A stretch of DNA of 64,000 nt from Aquimixticola soesokkakensis (GCF_900172375.1 NZ_FWFS01000007.1:1-64000), one strand, 5' to 3'. Counted from the stretch's first letter, positions 45,446-55,096 are shown. Notes: a model not told the origin generated them from the sequence alone. Translations and numbers: made by a program.

Positions 45446-47644
45446 ATGGCTGACGTGTCTTTTGCCGCTTGTCCGGCCTGTGTGGCTGCGCCTGCGGCCG
45501 CGGAACTGGCGCGCGCGCAGCCCTTGCGCACGGCGCGCCTTTGCCTCTCGCTGCCCGCCATACATTGCGCGGCCTGCATCACCGGGGTCGAGCGCACCCT
45601 GTTGCGACAGGAGGGTGTGCGCGCGGCGCGGGTGAACCTGACCCTCAAGCGTGTGCAGGTCGATGCGGCCGCGCAGGTCACCGCGCAAACATTGGTGCAG
45701 GCGCTGACACGCGTGGGCTTCGAGGCGTATGAACTGGACCCCGACGCCCTGGCGGCGAGCGAGACCGACAAACGGGGCCGTGCGATCCTGACGCGCATCG
45801 CGGTCGCGGGGTTTGCGATGATGAACGTCATGCTGTTGTCGGTCGCGATCTGGTCGGGGGCGCAAGCGGCCACGCGCGACATGTTTCACTGGGTGTCGGC
45901 GGCCATTGCCCTGCCTGCGGTGGCCTTTGCGGCGCAGCCGTTTTTCGGCGCGGCGTGGCGGGCGGTGAAAGGGGGGCGGTTGAACATGGATGTGCCGATC
46001 TCGCTGGCGATCCTGTTGGCCTGTGCCATGTCGCTGTTTGAGACCGTTCAGGGCGGCGAGCAAGCCTATTTCGATGCCGCCCTCTCGCTTACCTTTTTCC
46101 TGCTTGCGGGGCGGTATCTGGATTTTCGCACCCGCTCGCTCGCGCGCTCTGCAGCCGAACAGTTGGCCGCTCTCGAAGTGCCGCGCGCCACGTTGCAAGA
46201 TGGCCGCATCGTGCCCGTGGCCGAAGTTGCGCCCGGCGCGACGGTGCGCGTTGTTCCCGGCGCGCGGGTGCCGGTCGACGGGGTGGTCATCAGCGGCACC
46301 TCCGAGGTGGACCGCGCGTGGTTGACGGGTGAAAGCCTGCCGGCGCTTGTTGAAACCGGTGATCGCGTCACGGCGGGGGAGGTCAATCTGACCGGTGCGC
46401 TCGTGCTGCGCGTCACGGCGGCGGGGCGCGACAGCAGCCTGCACCGCATCGCGGATCTTGTGGCTTTGGCGGAAACCGCCCGCAACCGCTATACCTCGCT
46501 GGCCGACCGCGCCGCGCGCATCTACGCGCCGCTGGTGCATCTGCTGGCGCTTTTGGCCTTTGTGGCGTGGTTTGCCGCGTCGCGCGACCTGCGCCTGTCG
46601 CTCAATATCGCCGTGGCGGTCCTGATTATCACCTGCCCCTGTGCGCTTGGCCTTGCCGTGCCGGCGGTGGTCACTGCGGCGTCGGGGCGGTTGTTTCGCG
46701 CGGGGCTGTTGATCAAATCCGCCACCGCCCTCGAACGCCTCGCCGAGGTCGACACGGTGGTGTTTGACAAAACGGGCACTCTGACAACGGGCACAGCGCA
46801 GCTGACCAACCTTGCGGCGTTTTGTGCGGATGAAATCGGTGTGGCGCTGGCCTTGGCGCAGGGGTCTGCCCATCCGCTCAGCCTTGCCCTGAGCGAGGCC
46901 GCCCGCGCGGCGGGGCATCGCGCGGCGCAGGTCACGGATATCCGCGAAGTCGCAGGTTTCGGGGTCGAGGGGCTCTGGCGCGGGCAGACCGTGCGATTGG
47001 GCCGCGCCGCTTGGGCAGGGGGGGCGGTCGGGCAGGGCGGGACGGCCGCCTGGCTTGTCATCGCGAAGGCCCCTGCGCGCGCCTTTGAGTTTACCGACGA
47101 GCTGCGCGCGGGGGCGGTGGAATTGGTCGCAGGCTTGCAAGCGCAGGGCAAGCAGGTGGTGCTGCTATCGGGCGACAGCGCGCAAGCGGTCGCTCAGATC
47201 GCCGCGCGCTTGGGCATCGTGTCGTGGGAGGCTGACTGTCTGCCCCAGTCCAAAGCAGCGCGGATCGCGGCGCTGGCGGCCAGTGGCAAACGGGTGCTGA
47301 TGGTGGGCGACGGGTTGAACGACACCGCAGCTTTGGCGGGGGCGCATGTGTCGATTTCGCCGGCTTCGGCGCTTGAGGCTGCGCGGGTCGTGTCGGACAT
47401 CGTGCTGTTGGGCCGCTCGCTTGCGCCGGTCGCGCAGGCGCTTGAGGTCGCCGTGTCTGCACGCCGCCGGATCAAGGAAAACTTCGCCGTTGCGGTGGTC
47501 TACAATCTGATCGCCGTACCGGTGGCTTTGGCGGGGTTTGCCACGCCCCTTGCGGCGGCGATTGCCATGTCCAGCTCCTCCGTTCTGGTGTCGCTGAACG
47601 CCGTGCGCCTGCGCCGCGCCGCGACCGCGAGGCGCAGGGTATGA
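45446..47644 (+). CDS. ccoI: Copper-exporting P-type ATPase CcoI (FixI)
   Basis: A 732-residue P1B-type ATPase that supplies copper to the cbb3 active site. The N-terminal metal-binding domain has HCAAC. The transmembrane copper site is TCPCALGLAVPAVV, the phosphorylation motif DKTGTLTTGTAQ, and the hinge GDGLNDTAALAGAHVSIS. CcoI enzymes are slow and assembly-specific rather than detoxifying. Last but one gene of ccoGHIS, overlapping ccoS by 4 bp. Confidence 0.95.
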   Translation: MADVSFAACPACVAAPAAAELARAQPLRTARLCLSLPAIHCAACITGVERTLLRQEGVRAARVNLTLKRVQVDAAAQVTAQTLVQALTRVGFEAYELDPDALAASETDKRGRAILTRIAVAGFAMMNVMLLSVAIWSGAQAATRDMFHWVSAAIALPAVAFAAQPFFGAAWRAVKGGRLNMDVPISLAILLACAMSLFETVQGGEQAYFDAALSLTFFLLAGRYLDFRTRSLARSAAEQLAALEVPRATLQDGRIVPVAEVAPGATVRVVPGARVPVDGVVISGTSEVDRAWLTGESLPALVETGDRVTAGEVNLTGALVLRVTAAGRDSSLHRIADLVALAETARNRYTSLADRAARIYAPLVHLLALLAFVAWFAASRDLRLSLNIAVAVLIITCPCALGLAVPAVVTAASGRLFRAGLLIKSATALERLAEVDTVVFDKTGTLTTGTAQLTNLAAFCADEIGVALALAQGSAHPLSLALSEAARAAGHRAAQVTDIREVAGFGVEGLWRGQTVRLGRAAWAGGAVGQGGTAAWLVIAKAPARAFEFTDELRAGAVELVAGLQAQGKQVVLLSGDSAQAVAQIAARLGIVSWEADCLPQSKAARIAALAASGKRVLMVGDGLNDTAALAGAHVSISPASALEAARVVSDIVLLGRSLAPVAQALEVAVSARRRIKENFAVAVVYNLIAVPVALAGFATPLAAAIAMSSSSVLVSLNAVRLRRAATARRRV

Positions 47645-47799
47645 CTGTTCTTGTTTACCTTATTCCGGTGTCGATTTTCCTCGGGGGTGTGGGGCTTGGC
47701 GCCTATTTCTGGGCGATCCGCAGCGGCCAGTTCGATGACCCTGAAGGCGACGCGCAGCGCATTCTGTCGCAGGCCTATGACGATGCGCCCAAATCCTGA
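47641..47799 (+). CDS. ccoS: cbb3 oxidase maturation protein CcoS
   Basis: A 52-residue single-helix protein (MTVLVYLIPVSIFLGGVGLG) with the conserved AYFWAIRSGQFDDPEGDAQR segment. CcoS is required for haem and copper insertion into CcoN. Its ATG overlaps the ccoI stop as ATGA. It ends 2 bp from the stop of the convergent esterase gene. Confidence 0.93.
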   Translation: MTVLVYLIPVSIFLGGVGLGAYFWAIRSGQFDDPEGDAQRILSQAYDDAPKS

Positions 47800-47801
47800 G
47801 G

Positions 47802-48449
47802 TCAGGGCTGCGCGCGCGCGATGAGGGCTTCAACCTGAGGTAGAATGTCGGCCACAATCAGCGCGACGCCTGTCTGGTTGGGGTGGATGCCATCCGCCTG
47901 AAACACGCTGGCACGATCCGCCGTGCTGCGCAGGCCGGCGAAAAAGTCGGGGTAAAGCAACGTGTCGTATTGCACCGACAGGTCGCGAAACATCCCGTCA
48001 AACGCCGCTTTGTACGCAGCGCCGTAGTTGGCGGGGGCCTGTAAGCCGGCGATCAGAACCGGCAGGTCGCGGGCCTGCGCCGTGGCGACAATCGCGTCCA
48101 GATTGGCCTTGGATTGCGCCGGATCAAGCGCGCGCAGCAAGTCGTTGCCGCCCAATTCGACGATCACCGCGTCAATGTCGGGGGTCAGGCTCCAATCCAG
48201 CCGTGCGCGTCCGCCCGCGGTGGTGTCGCCCGATACTCCCGCGTTCACGATGACGACATCGGTCCCGCGCGCATCCAACGCTGCCTGCAATTGCGGGACA
48301 AAGCCGCTGTCGCGCGCGAGCCCATAGCCCGCCGTCAAACTGTCCCCCAGCGCCAGAACCTGTAGCGGATCCCCAAGCGCGGGGCCTGCGCCCAGCAGGC
48401 CCGCCGTGGTTACCACGATTGCCAGGCTCCCCTTGCTTGCCCGCGCCAA
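47802..48449 (-). CDS. tesA: Periplasmic SGNH arylesterase / lysophospholipase (TesA-like)
   Basis: A 215-residue GDSL/SGNH esterase. The nucleophile block is LALGDSLTAGYG, Gly block VSGDTTAGG, Asn block ELGGNDLLRAL, and the Asp-His block DGIHPNQTG. A signal peptide (SLAIVVTTAGLLGAGPALG) precedes the domain. I choose TTG 48449, preceded by AGAGGA. The longer open frame overlaps the divergent ABC gene and is not family-like. The divergent pairing with ybbAP mirrors E. coli tesA-ybbA-ybbP. Confidence 0.88.
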   Translation of the reverse strand: MARASKGSLAIVVTTAGLLGAGPALGDPLQVLALGDSLTAGYGLARDSGFVPQLQAALDARGTDVVIVNAGVSGDTTAGGRARLDWSLTPDIDAVIVELGGNDLLRALDPAQSKANLDAIVATAQARDLPVLIAGLQAPANYGAAYKAAFDGMFRDLSVQYDTLLYPDFFAGLRSTADRASVFQADGIHPNQTGVALIVADILPQVEALIARAQP

Positions 48450-48489
48450 GCGCCCATATCCTCTTTGGAGCCAAGCAGAAAGTGATCCT

Positions 48490-49248
48490 ATGACCCCAGC
48501 GACCCCAGACCTGCGCGCCATCGAGCGCGCCGATGCAGCGGATGCGATAATTTCCGTGTCAGAGGCGCAGCTTACGCTGGATGGCAATGCGGGGCGGATC
48601 GAGATACTCAAGGGCATCACCCTTGCCATCGCCAAGGGAACTTCGGTCGGGCTGATCGGGCCTTCGGGCTCTGGCAAATCGTCTCTCCTCATGTTGCTGG
48701 GCGGGCTTGAACGCGCCACGGGTGGTATGGTGCAGGTGCTCGGCCACGACCTTGGGGTGTTGTCCGAGGACGGGCTGGCGCGCCTGCGTAGGGATCATAT
48801 GGGGGTTGTGTTTCAATCCTTCCACCTTGTGCCGACGATGACAGCGCTGGAAAATGTCGCCATACCGCTGGAACTGGCGGGGGTGAAGGACGCATTTGCC
48901 CGCGCGAAGGCGGAACTTGACCTTGTCGGGCTGGGCCATCGCCAGAGTCATTATCCCGCGCAGCTTTCGGGGGGCGAGCAACAAAGGGTGGCCCTTGCGC
49001 GGGCCAGCGTTGCACGTCCCGATATCCTGCTGGCGGATGAGCCGACCGGCAATCTGGACGAAACCAATGGCGCAGCGATCATGGACATGCTGTTTGGCCT
49101 GCAAGAGCGCCACGGCGCGACGCTGGTGCTGGTCACCCATTCGCCCGATCTTGCCGCGCGCTGCGACCGCGTGATCGAACTGCGCGACGGGCGGGTGCAT
49201 GAGGGCGCAGGGACAAGTGCGCCTCTCGCCGCCGGGGTCCCTGCATGA
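48490..49248 (+). CDS. ybbA: ABC transporter ATP-binding protein (LolD/YbbA type)
   Basis: A 252-residue ATPase of the MacB/LolD exporter class. Motifs are Walker A GPSGSGKS, Q-loop VFQSFHLVPTMTALENV, signature LSGGEQQRVALARA and Walker B ILLADEPTGNLDE. The start is ATG 48490, 40 bp from the divergent tesA start. It overlaps the permease gene by 4 bp. Confidence 0.93.
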   Translation: MTPATPDLRAIERADAADAIISVSEAQLTLDGNAGRIEILKGITLAIAKGTSVGLIGPSGSGKSSLLMLLGGLERATGGMVQVLGHDLGVLSEDGLARLRRDHMGVVFQSFHLVPTMTALENVAIPLELAGVKDAFARAKAELDLVGLGHRQSHYPAQLSGGEQQRVALARASVARPDILLADEPTGNLDETNGAAIMDMLFGLQERHGATLVLVTHSPDLAARCDRVIELRDGRVHEGAGTSAPLAAGVPA

Positions 49249-51824
49249 GCCTGCGCCTTGCCGCGCGCTACGCCGGGCGGGAACTGCGCGGCGGTTTGCG
49301 CAACTTTCGCATCTTTTTGGCCTGTCTTGCGCTGGGGGTGATGGCCATCGCAGCGGTTGGCAGCCTGCGCAGCGGGATCGAGGCGGGGCTGGCCCAACAG
49401 GGCGCACGCCTGCTCGGCGGGGATGCGGAAATGGAATTCACCTACCGGTTTGCCGCGCCGGGCGAACGCGCGTGGATGGAGGAAAACACCACCGCCCTGT
49501 CGGAAACCGCCGATTTCCGCTCCATGGCCGCGGCCAACCTGCCAGCGGACAGGACAGCCACGGCGGGGGCGTCTACTGCGGGGGCGGGCAGCGGTCCTGC
49601 GCGCAGCCTCACACAGATCAAAGCGGTTGATGCGGCCTATCCGCTGATCGGCGCGGTCGAACTTGACCCGCCCATGCCGCTCGCGCAGGCCTTCGCGGGC
49701 AAAGACGGTCTGGCAGGGGCGGTCATGGCCCCCGAATTGATGGAACGCCTCGGGGTTGTCGCGGGCGATCCGGTCACGCTGGGTGGCGCGCCCTTCGTGG
49801 TGATGGCGGCCCTTGTGAACGAGCCCGACAATCTGGTCGGGGGCATCGCCCTGGGGCCGCGCACTCTGGCGCTGACGCGTGATTTGCAGGCGGCAGGATT
49901 GCTCGGCGCGGGCACGTTGTTCGAAAGCCAGTATCGGCTCTTGCTGCCTGAGGGCGCGGATTTGGACGCCGTTGAAGCCCGCGCGACCGAGGCGCTGGGC
50001 GGTGCGGGCTTTCGCTGGCGGGACGCGCGGCGCGGGGCCCCCGGTGTCGAGCGTTTCGTCAACCGGCTGGCCGATTTCCTTGTGCTTGTCGGGCTTGCAG
50101 GGCTTGCGGTCGGCGGTGTCGGTGTCTCGGCCGCGGTGCGGGCCTATCTGGATCGCAAAACCGGTGTGATCGCCACGCTGCGCACGCTCGGGGCCAGCCA
50201 AAGTTTTGTGTTTCAAGTCTATTTTCTGCAAATCTTTGTGCTCGCCCTTGCCGGGATTGCGGTGGGGGCGATCTTGGGGGCGCTGATTCCGCTGGCGGTC
50301 ATGCCGGTGATCGCCGCCCGATCGCCCGTGCCGATCCTCACCGGCATCTACCCCGTCGCACTGGCGCAGGCCGCGGCCTACGGCGTGCTCAGCGCGGGAT
50401 TGTTCACGCTCTGGCCCTTGGCGCAAGCGGAACATATTCGCCCTGCCGCCCTGTTTCGCTCGGCGCTGGCCGGACCCACGGGCTGGCCGCGCGCGCGCTA
50501 CCTCTGCGTCTTGGCGGGCCTTGTTGCAGCCCTTGTCGCCATGGCGGTGGTCTTTACCGGATCGACGCGACTCGCGGTCTGGTTTTGCGCCGGTGTCGTG
50601 GTGTCCTTTGGCGTGTTGTTGGGCCTGTCGGCGGCTATCCGGTTTTTCGCGCGCCGCCTCAGTCAGGTGGGATTTGTGCGCAAACGCTTTGCCCTGCGTG
50701 CGGCGCTTGCCTCGATTGCGGCCTCGCCTGCCGAAACACGCTCGGTTGTGCTGTCGCTTGGATTGGGGCTGACGGTGCTCTGCGCAATCGGACAGGTCGA
50801 TTCCAACATTCGCGGGGCGATCACGCGCGATTTGCCCGACAAAGCCCCGTCCTTTTTCGTGGTCGATATCCAAAGCGACCAGATCGCGGCGTTTCGAAGC
50901 GCAATTTCCGGCACCGCCGGTGTGGATCGCCTGGAGACCGCGCCGATGCTGCGCGGGATTATCACCCAGATCAACGGGCAGGACGCCGCCGAAGTGGCGC
51001 CCGACAGCTGGGTCGTGCGCGGCGATCGCGGCATTACCTATTCCGACCTGCCGCCCGACAATTCCGAAGTTACCGCCGGTGCGTGGTGGCCCGAGGATTA
51101 CAGCGGCCCGCCGCAAATTTCCTTTGGGCAGGAGCAGGCCGAGGAAATCGGGTTGGCGCTTGGCGACACGCTGACGGTCAACGTGCTGGGCCGCGACATT
51201 CGTGGCGAAGTCACCAGTTTTCGCGCGGTCGATTTTTCCGGCGCGGGGATGGGCTTCGTTTTGTCGATGAATAGCGCCGCCCTGTCGGGCGCCCCCCACA
51301 CATTTATCGCGACGATCTATGCGTCGACGACGGCTGAAGGCGATATTTCACGCCTTTTGGGGCGCGACATGCCCAATGTGACGGTGATCGGGGTGCGCGA
51401 CGCGATTGCACAAGTTGCCGATATCGTCCGCAGTTTGGCGGCGGCTTCCTTGGCGGGGGCCGGTGCGACGCTGGTAACCGGCGCGCTGGTGTTGATCGGC
51501 GCGGCCACCGCAGGCGAGGGGCGCAGGCGCTACGACGCGGCCATCTTCAAAGCCCTGGGGGCATCGCGGCGGGTGATTTTCACCAGTTTTGCCTTGCGCT
51601 CGGCCCTTTTGGGCGCGGCGGCGGCCCTTGTGTCGGTGGGGTTGGGCATGGCGGGCGCCTGGGGCGTGATGCGTTTCGTGATGGAGGCCGATTTCGTGCC
51701 GGATCTTGTGATTGCAGGTCTGATCGGCGGCATCGGGGTTGGCCTGTCGGTCTTGGCCTCGCTGCGGGTGATTTCGGTGGCGTTGCGCAGTGCGCCAGCA
51801 CGGGTTCTGCGCGCTGACGACTGA
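49245..51824 (+). CDS. ybbP: FtsX-like ABC transporter permease (YbbP type)
   Basis: A large 859-residue permease with two FtsX/MacB-type membrane units: an N-terminal helix (IFLACLALGVMAIAAVGSLR), a large periplasmic domain, a three-helix block near 270-400, further helices near 420-480, a second periplasmic region, and a C-terminal three-helix block. It couples with YbbA; such exporters are thought to act on hydrophobic or envelope substrates, in line with the linked esterase. Exact substrate unknown. Confidence 0.9.
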   Translation: MSLRLAARYAGRELRGGLRNFRIFLACLALGVMAIAAVGSLRSGIEAGLAQQGARLLGGDAEMEFTYRFAAPGERAWMEENTTALSETADFRSMAAANLPADRTATAGASTAGAGSGPARSLTQIKAVDAAYPLIGAVELDPPMPLAQAFAGKDGLAGAVMAPELMERLGVVAGDPVTLGGAPFVVMAALVNEPDNLVGGIALGPRTLALTRDLQAAGLLGAGTLFESQYRLLLPEGADLDAVEARATEALGGAGFRWRDARRGAPGVERFVNRLADFLVLVGLAGLAVGGVGVSAAVRAYLDRKTGVIATLRTLGASQSFVFQVYFLQIFVLALAGIAVGAILGALIPLAVMPVIAARSPVPILTGIYPVALAQAAAYGVLSAGLFTLWPLAQAEHIRPAALFRSALAGPTGWPRARYLCVLAGLVAALVAMAVVFTGSTRLAVWFCAGVVVSFGVLLGLSAAIRFFARRLSQVGFVRKRFALRAALASIAASPAETRSVVLSLGLGLTVLCAIGQVDSNIRGAITRDLPDKAPSFFVVDIQSDQIAAFRSAISGTAGVDRLETAPMLRGIITQINGQDAAEVAPDSWVVRGDRGITYSDLPPDNSEVTAGAWWPEDYSGPPQISFGQEQAEEIGLALGDTLTVNVLGRDIRGEVTSFRAVDFSGAGMGFVLSMNSAALSGAPHTFIATIYASTTAEGDISRLLGRDMPNVTVIGVRDAIAQVADIVRSLAAASLAGAGATLVTGALVLIGAATAGEGRRRYDAAIFKALGASRRVIFTSFALRSALLGAAAALVSVGLGMAGAWGVMRFVMEADFVPDLVIAGLIGGIGVGLSVLASLRVISVALRSAPARVLRADD

Positions 51825-51923
51825 GGTATCGCTCTGGCGCTTAGCCCGCGCCGCCGCCCTGACGCCCCTTGGCCCTTACAGGACGGGGGGGGGCAGGACG
51901 GGCGGCGCGGGCATGTGCGGGGC
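51825..51923. other. Convergent gap with a G9 homopolymer
   Basis: About 100 bp between ybbP and the chemoreceptor gene. It contains nine consecutive G at 51885-51893. No clear terminator. Confidence 0.5.
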
Positions 51924-54494
51924 CTAGAAATCTTCCCAATCCGATGCGGGGTCAGGGGCCAGCGCCACGGCCGTTGCTGCGCCCTGGGGGTGGCCCGTCG
52001 GCGCAGTGGGGCGTGGCGGAGACGGCACTGAAGCGGGCGCCGGATGCGCCCTGCGCGCGCTTGGGGTGGTCGCGACGGTGAAAATCGCCGTGGTGCGCGA
52101 CAGGGTTTCGGCCTCGCGGTTGAGTGCATGGCTGGCGGCCGTTGTTTGCTCGAACATGGCGGCGTTTTGCTGGGTGACCTGATCCAACTGGTTCACGGCA
52201 GAGTTGATTTCAGCGAGACCACTGGATTGTTCGCGCGCAGAGATCGCGATTTCCTCGACTTGCGTGGCAATATTTGTCACGGAGACGACGATGCCTTTCA
52301 ATGCTCCGCCCGCCTCATCCACAAGGTTCACGCCGCGGGTGACCTGACCACTGGACGCGGTGATCAGCTGGTTGATTTCGCGCGCCGCATCCGAGGAGCG
52401 CTGTGCAAGGGCACGCACTTCGGAGGCGACGACGGCAAAGCCACGGCCCGCTTCGCCCGCCCGCGCCGCCTCGACACCGGCGTTGAGCGCCAAGAGGTTG
52501 GTTTGAAAGGCGATATCGTCGATCACGGAGGTGATTTTGGAGATCTGGTTCGAAGAGTTTTCGATTTCACTCATGGCCGTCACGGCCTCGCGCACAACGT
52601 CGCCACTGGCTTCGGCATTCTTGCGGGCATCGCCCACCATCGTGCTGGCTTGGTTGGCGCGATCCGCTGCGGTGTGCACAGAGGCTGTCAACTGATCCAG
52701 CGCTGTTGCGGTTTCTTCCAGTGTTGCGGCCTGTTTTTCGGTGCGCCGTGACAAATCGTCGGCGGCATTGGAAATCTCCGATGCTTCGCCGCGGATCATA
52801 TCGGCATTTTCCACAACGCTCAGGATTGCATCCTGAAGACGCGTGACGGCGCTGTTGAAATCGAGGCGCAAGCTTTCGTAATCGGCGGAGAAAGGGTCCT
52901 CGATCACGGTGGTAAGATCGCCGCCTGACAGGCGGGCCAGACCATCGCGCAGGCGCTCGACCACAAGGCCTTGGGCGGCCTCGAAGTCACGCCGCGCGGT
53001 GTTCGCGGCTTCGATGGCCGTTTGCGCTGCGGTGATGTCATTTGCCATCAGAACAACGCGGCTGGTTTTGCCGCTGGCGGTGCGGATCGGGCAGATCGAC
53101 CCATCAAAGATCGCGGTTTTCCCGCCATTGAGGGACACATGGAACTGCCCCGTGACAGGATCACCCCCGCTGACGGCCTCCCAGATCACCTCTGGCGTCA
53201 GGTCGCCAACAGTTTCAAAGAGGTTCGAAAAGCGCTGCCCCTTGAGGTCTTGGGCGGTGACATTCAACGCATTGGCAAAATTCGTGTTCTGGTGCGAGAG
53301 GCTGCCGTCTTTCGAGAATTCGGCAAAGGCCAGGTTGCTGTCAATCGCATCCATGATGGCCGAATCAAAGGAGGCTTTGGTGGTGTCTTTCCATTCCAGA
53401 ACATAGCCGTTGGGCGCGCCGCTTGCGTCGCGGACGGGATTGATTTCAAGCTCGAGGCTCAGGTTTTCCAGTTCGACAGGCACAAGCATCGGCCAGCTGG
53501 TCGCCTGCGAGAGCATGCTGTGCGACCGGTTGTCGGGCCCATGAAAGAAGTCGATTTTTTGACCCACAATTGCCTCGGGGTCGAATTTGGGGATGCGGCG
53601 CTTCAATTCGTCGCTGTGGGAGGTCATCATGTTCTGAAACGCGGCATTGGCGAATTTGATTTCCAAATCGCGGTCAATAACGATCAGCGCCGCAGAACAG
53701 GCCTCAAAGGCCGAACTGCGATAGCTTGCCTCGATGGACGCCGTTTCCGCGTCGCCCAGATCGGTTCGGAACCGGTCAACGGATTTGGCGATCTCACCGA
53801 TTTCGTCGTGGCGTTTCGTACCCGCGACCGTGGTGGTGTAGTCCTTTTGCGCAATCGCTTGAACGGCTTTGGCGAGCTTTCCCAAGGGTTTGGAAATGTC
53901 GAAGTAGATCACTGCGCCAAGTCCCACAGTGCCGATTGCGAAAATGCCAATTGCCAGCATCAGCGCGGTTTGGCGGTTTTCCCCGGCCTTGTTCAAAAGG
54001 ACCGTCTCTGACCAGACGGCGGCAATCGCGCCCATGGGCGCGCTGGCAGAGTTTCCAAGGATGGGCTCCACGACGCCAAACCCGTCGCTGGTAATCACTT
54101 CCTCGCCCGTGTCCAAAGCGGTGGCAAGCGCCTGCGCGAGGGCGGTGTCTGTGCCGGTCGTGGTGCCAAATTCGAACAACACGTCGCTGTCGGCATTGAG
54201 CAAAATAACCCGCACCAGACTTCCGCTTGTCGTTTCATTGACCGAGGCGACCAAAGACTCCAGCGCGTCGAATTTTCCAAAGGCGACCGCGCCGCGCGCG
54301 GCATCCGCCAAGATGGGCGACATCATGCGCCCCGTCTCTTTGATGGCGGTGCCGGCGGTTTGATTGACGGTTTTGATATTTGTCAAAACCAGCGGCACCA
54401 CGACGACGAGACCCATCAGCACCACGGCGGCGAGCATTTTCGCAATGATAGAACGCAGCCCGCGACCTCTCGGGCGTGTGGAGTCTTTGGTCAT
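51924..54494 (-). CDS. Methyl-accepting chemotaxis protein with tandem PAS domains
   Basis: An 856-residue chemoreceptor. TM1 is near residues 16-38, a small periplasmic domain 39-175, TM2 176-198 and HAMP 199-252. Two PAS-like domains follow (about 260-370, 385-495), then a HAMP-like linker (about 515-555) and the MCP signalling domain. The conserved kinase-binding tip reads DDIAFQTNLLALNAGVEAAR and GRGFAVVASEVRALAQRS. The C-terminal Pro/Ala-rich tail ends DWEDF, resembling the NWETF pentapeptide that tethers CheR/CheB. A separate periplasmic sensor gene lies 26 bp upstream on the same strand. Confidence 0.93.
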   Translation of the reverse strand: MTKDSTRPRGRGLRSIIAKMLAAVVLMGLVVVVPLVLTNIKTVNQTAGTAIKETGRMMSPILADAARGAVAFGKFDALESLVASVNETTSGSLVRVILLNADSDVLFEFGTTTGTDTALAQALATALDTGEEVITSDGFGVVEPILGNSASAPMGAIAAVWSETVLLNKAGENRQTALMLAIGIFAIGTVGLGAVIYFDISKPLGKLAKAVQAIAQKDYTTTVAGTKRHDEIGEIAKSVDRFRTDLGDAETASIEASYRSSAFEACSAALIVIDRDLEIKFANAAFQNMMTSHSDELKRRIPKFDPEAIVGQKIDFFHGPDNRSHSMLSQATSWPMLVPVELENLSLELEINPVRDASGAPNGYVLEWKDTTKASFDSAIMDAIDSNLAFAEFSKDGSLSHQNTNFANALNVTAQDLKGQRFSNLFETVGDLTPEVIWEAVSGGDPVTGQFHVSLNGGKTAIFDGSICPIRTASGKTSRVVLMANDITAAQTAIEAANTARRDFEAAQGLVVERLRDGLARLSGGDLTTVIEDPFSADYESLRLDFNSAVTRLQDAILSVVENADMIRGEASEISNAADDLSRRTEKQAATLEETATALDQLTASVHTAADRANQASTMVGDARKNAEASGDVVREAVTAMSEIENSSNQISKITSVIDDIAFQTNLLALNAGVEAARAGEAGRGFAVVASEVRALAQRSSDAAREINQLITASSGQVTRGVNLVDEAGGALKGIVVSVTNIATQVEEIAISAREQSSGLAEINSAVNQLDQVTQQNAAMFEQTTAASHALNREAETLSRTTAIFTVATTPSARRAHPAPASVPSPPRPTAPTGHPQGAATAVALAPDPASDWEDF

Positions 54495-54520
54495 AATCTT
54501 TTCCGATCAACTAGCGAAGG

Positions 54521-55096
54521 TTAGAGCAGGGATTCCGCGTCGACACCGACGGTGACAGCGCCAATGGGGGCACCGCTTTCGGGATCGACCACCACAACAG
54601 ACACCTGACCGACATAGGATTGGGTCGATTCGTCGAATTCGACCTCATCCACAAATTGCCCGTTCGCGCCCGCGCCATAGGTTTTCTGGTGTTTGGCTTC
54701 ATCGCCCTGCCAGTAGTCGGAGGTGACGCCGGTGATCCCCGCGTTCAGGCCTTTGGCATCCATGACGATGATTTCGGCGATCTGCCCGCCTGCCTGCATC
54801 ATCACGCCGCGCAGATAGTCCGACAGCGGATCATTGAGCACATCGGCGATGATCGGCGTGTCGGGGGAGGCCACCGTCGCCCGCCACTCGGCATCCAGTG
54901 CGTCGATTTTGGCCTGATCAAAATCCGCAGTGACCGCGTTTTGCGCCTTCAACGCGGCAACGATTTCAGGGCTCGCGGCCCAAGTGCTGACCTCGGTGTC
55001 GAGGTAGGTTTGCAAGACAGCGGTGAAATCGGTGGCCTGCGCCGCAGTTGCGGTCAGGCTGCTCAGGGCGAGCGCATAGACGAGGGAAAGTTTCAT
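54521..55096 (-). CDS. Stand-alone periplasmic PDC/Cache-like sensor protein
   Basis: A 191-residue secreted protein. The signal peptide LVYALALSSLTATAAQA is cleaved near residue 21. The mature domain resembles a PDC/dCache sensor fold: TDFTAVLQTYLDTEVSTWAA, DPLSDYLRGVMM, IIVMDAKGLNAGITGVTSDY, a DEVEFDESTQSYVGQVSVVV strand, and GAPIGAVTVGVDAE at the end. This domain is normally fused to receptors. Here it is separate and precedes the chemoreceptor gene by 26 bp, so it may present ligand to that receptor. No membrane anchor is visible. Confidence 0.7.
   Translation of the reverse strand: MKLSLVYALALSSLTATAAQATDFTAVLQTYLDTEVSTWAASPEIVAALKAQNAVTADFDQAKIDALDAEWRATVASPDTPIIADVLNDPLSDYLRGVMMQAGGQIAEIIVMDAKGLNAGITGVTSDYWQGDEAKHQKTYGAGANGQFVDEVEFDESTQSYVGQVSVVVVDPESGAPIGAVTVGVDAESLL

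Noticed and set aside
44663-47140. 825-codon minus-strand open frame opposite ccoG/ccoH/ccoI
   Set aside because: Composition is Arg/Gln/His-rich with no domain. Three recognisable cco genes occupy the plus strand, so this is a shadow frame.
48951-51299. 782-codon minus-strand open frame opposite ybbP
   Set aside because: Same shadow pattern; YbbP has membrane helices and ABC-permease features while this frame has none.
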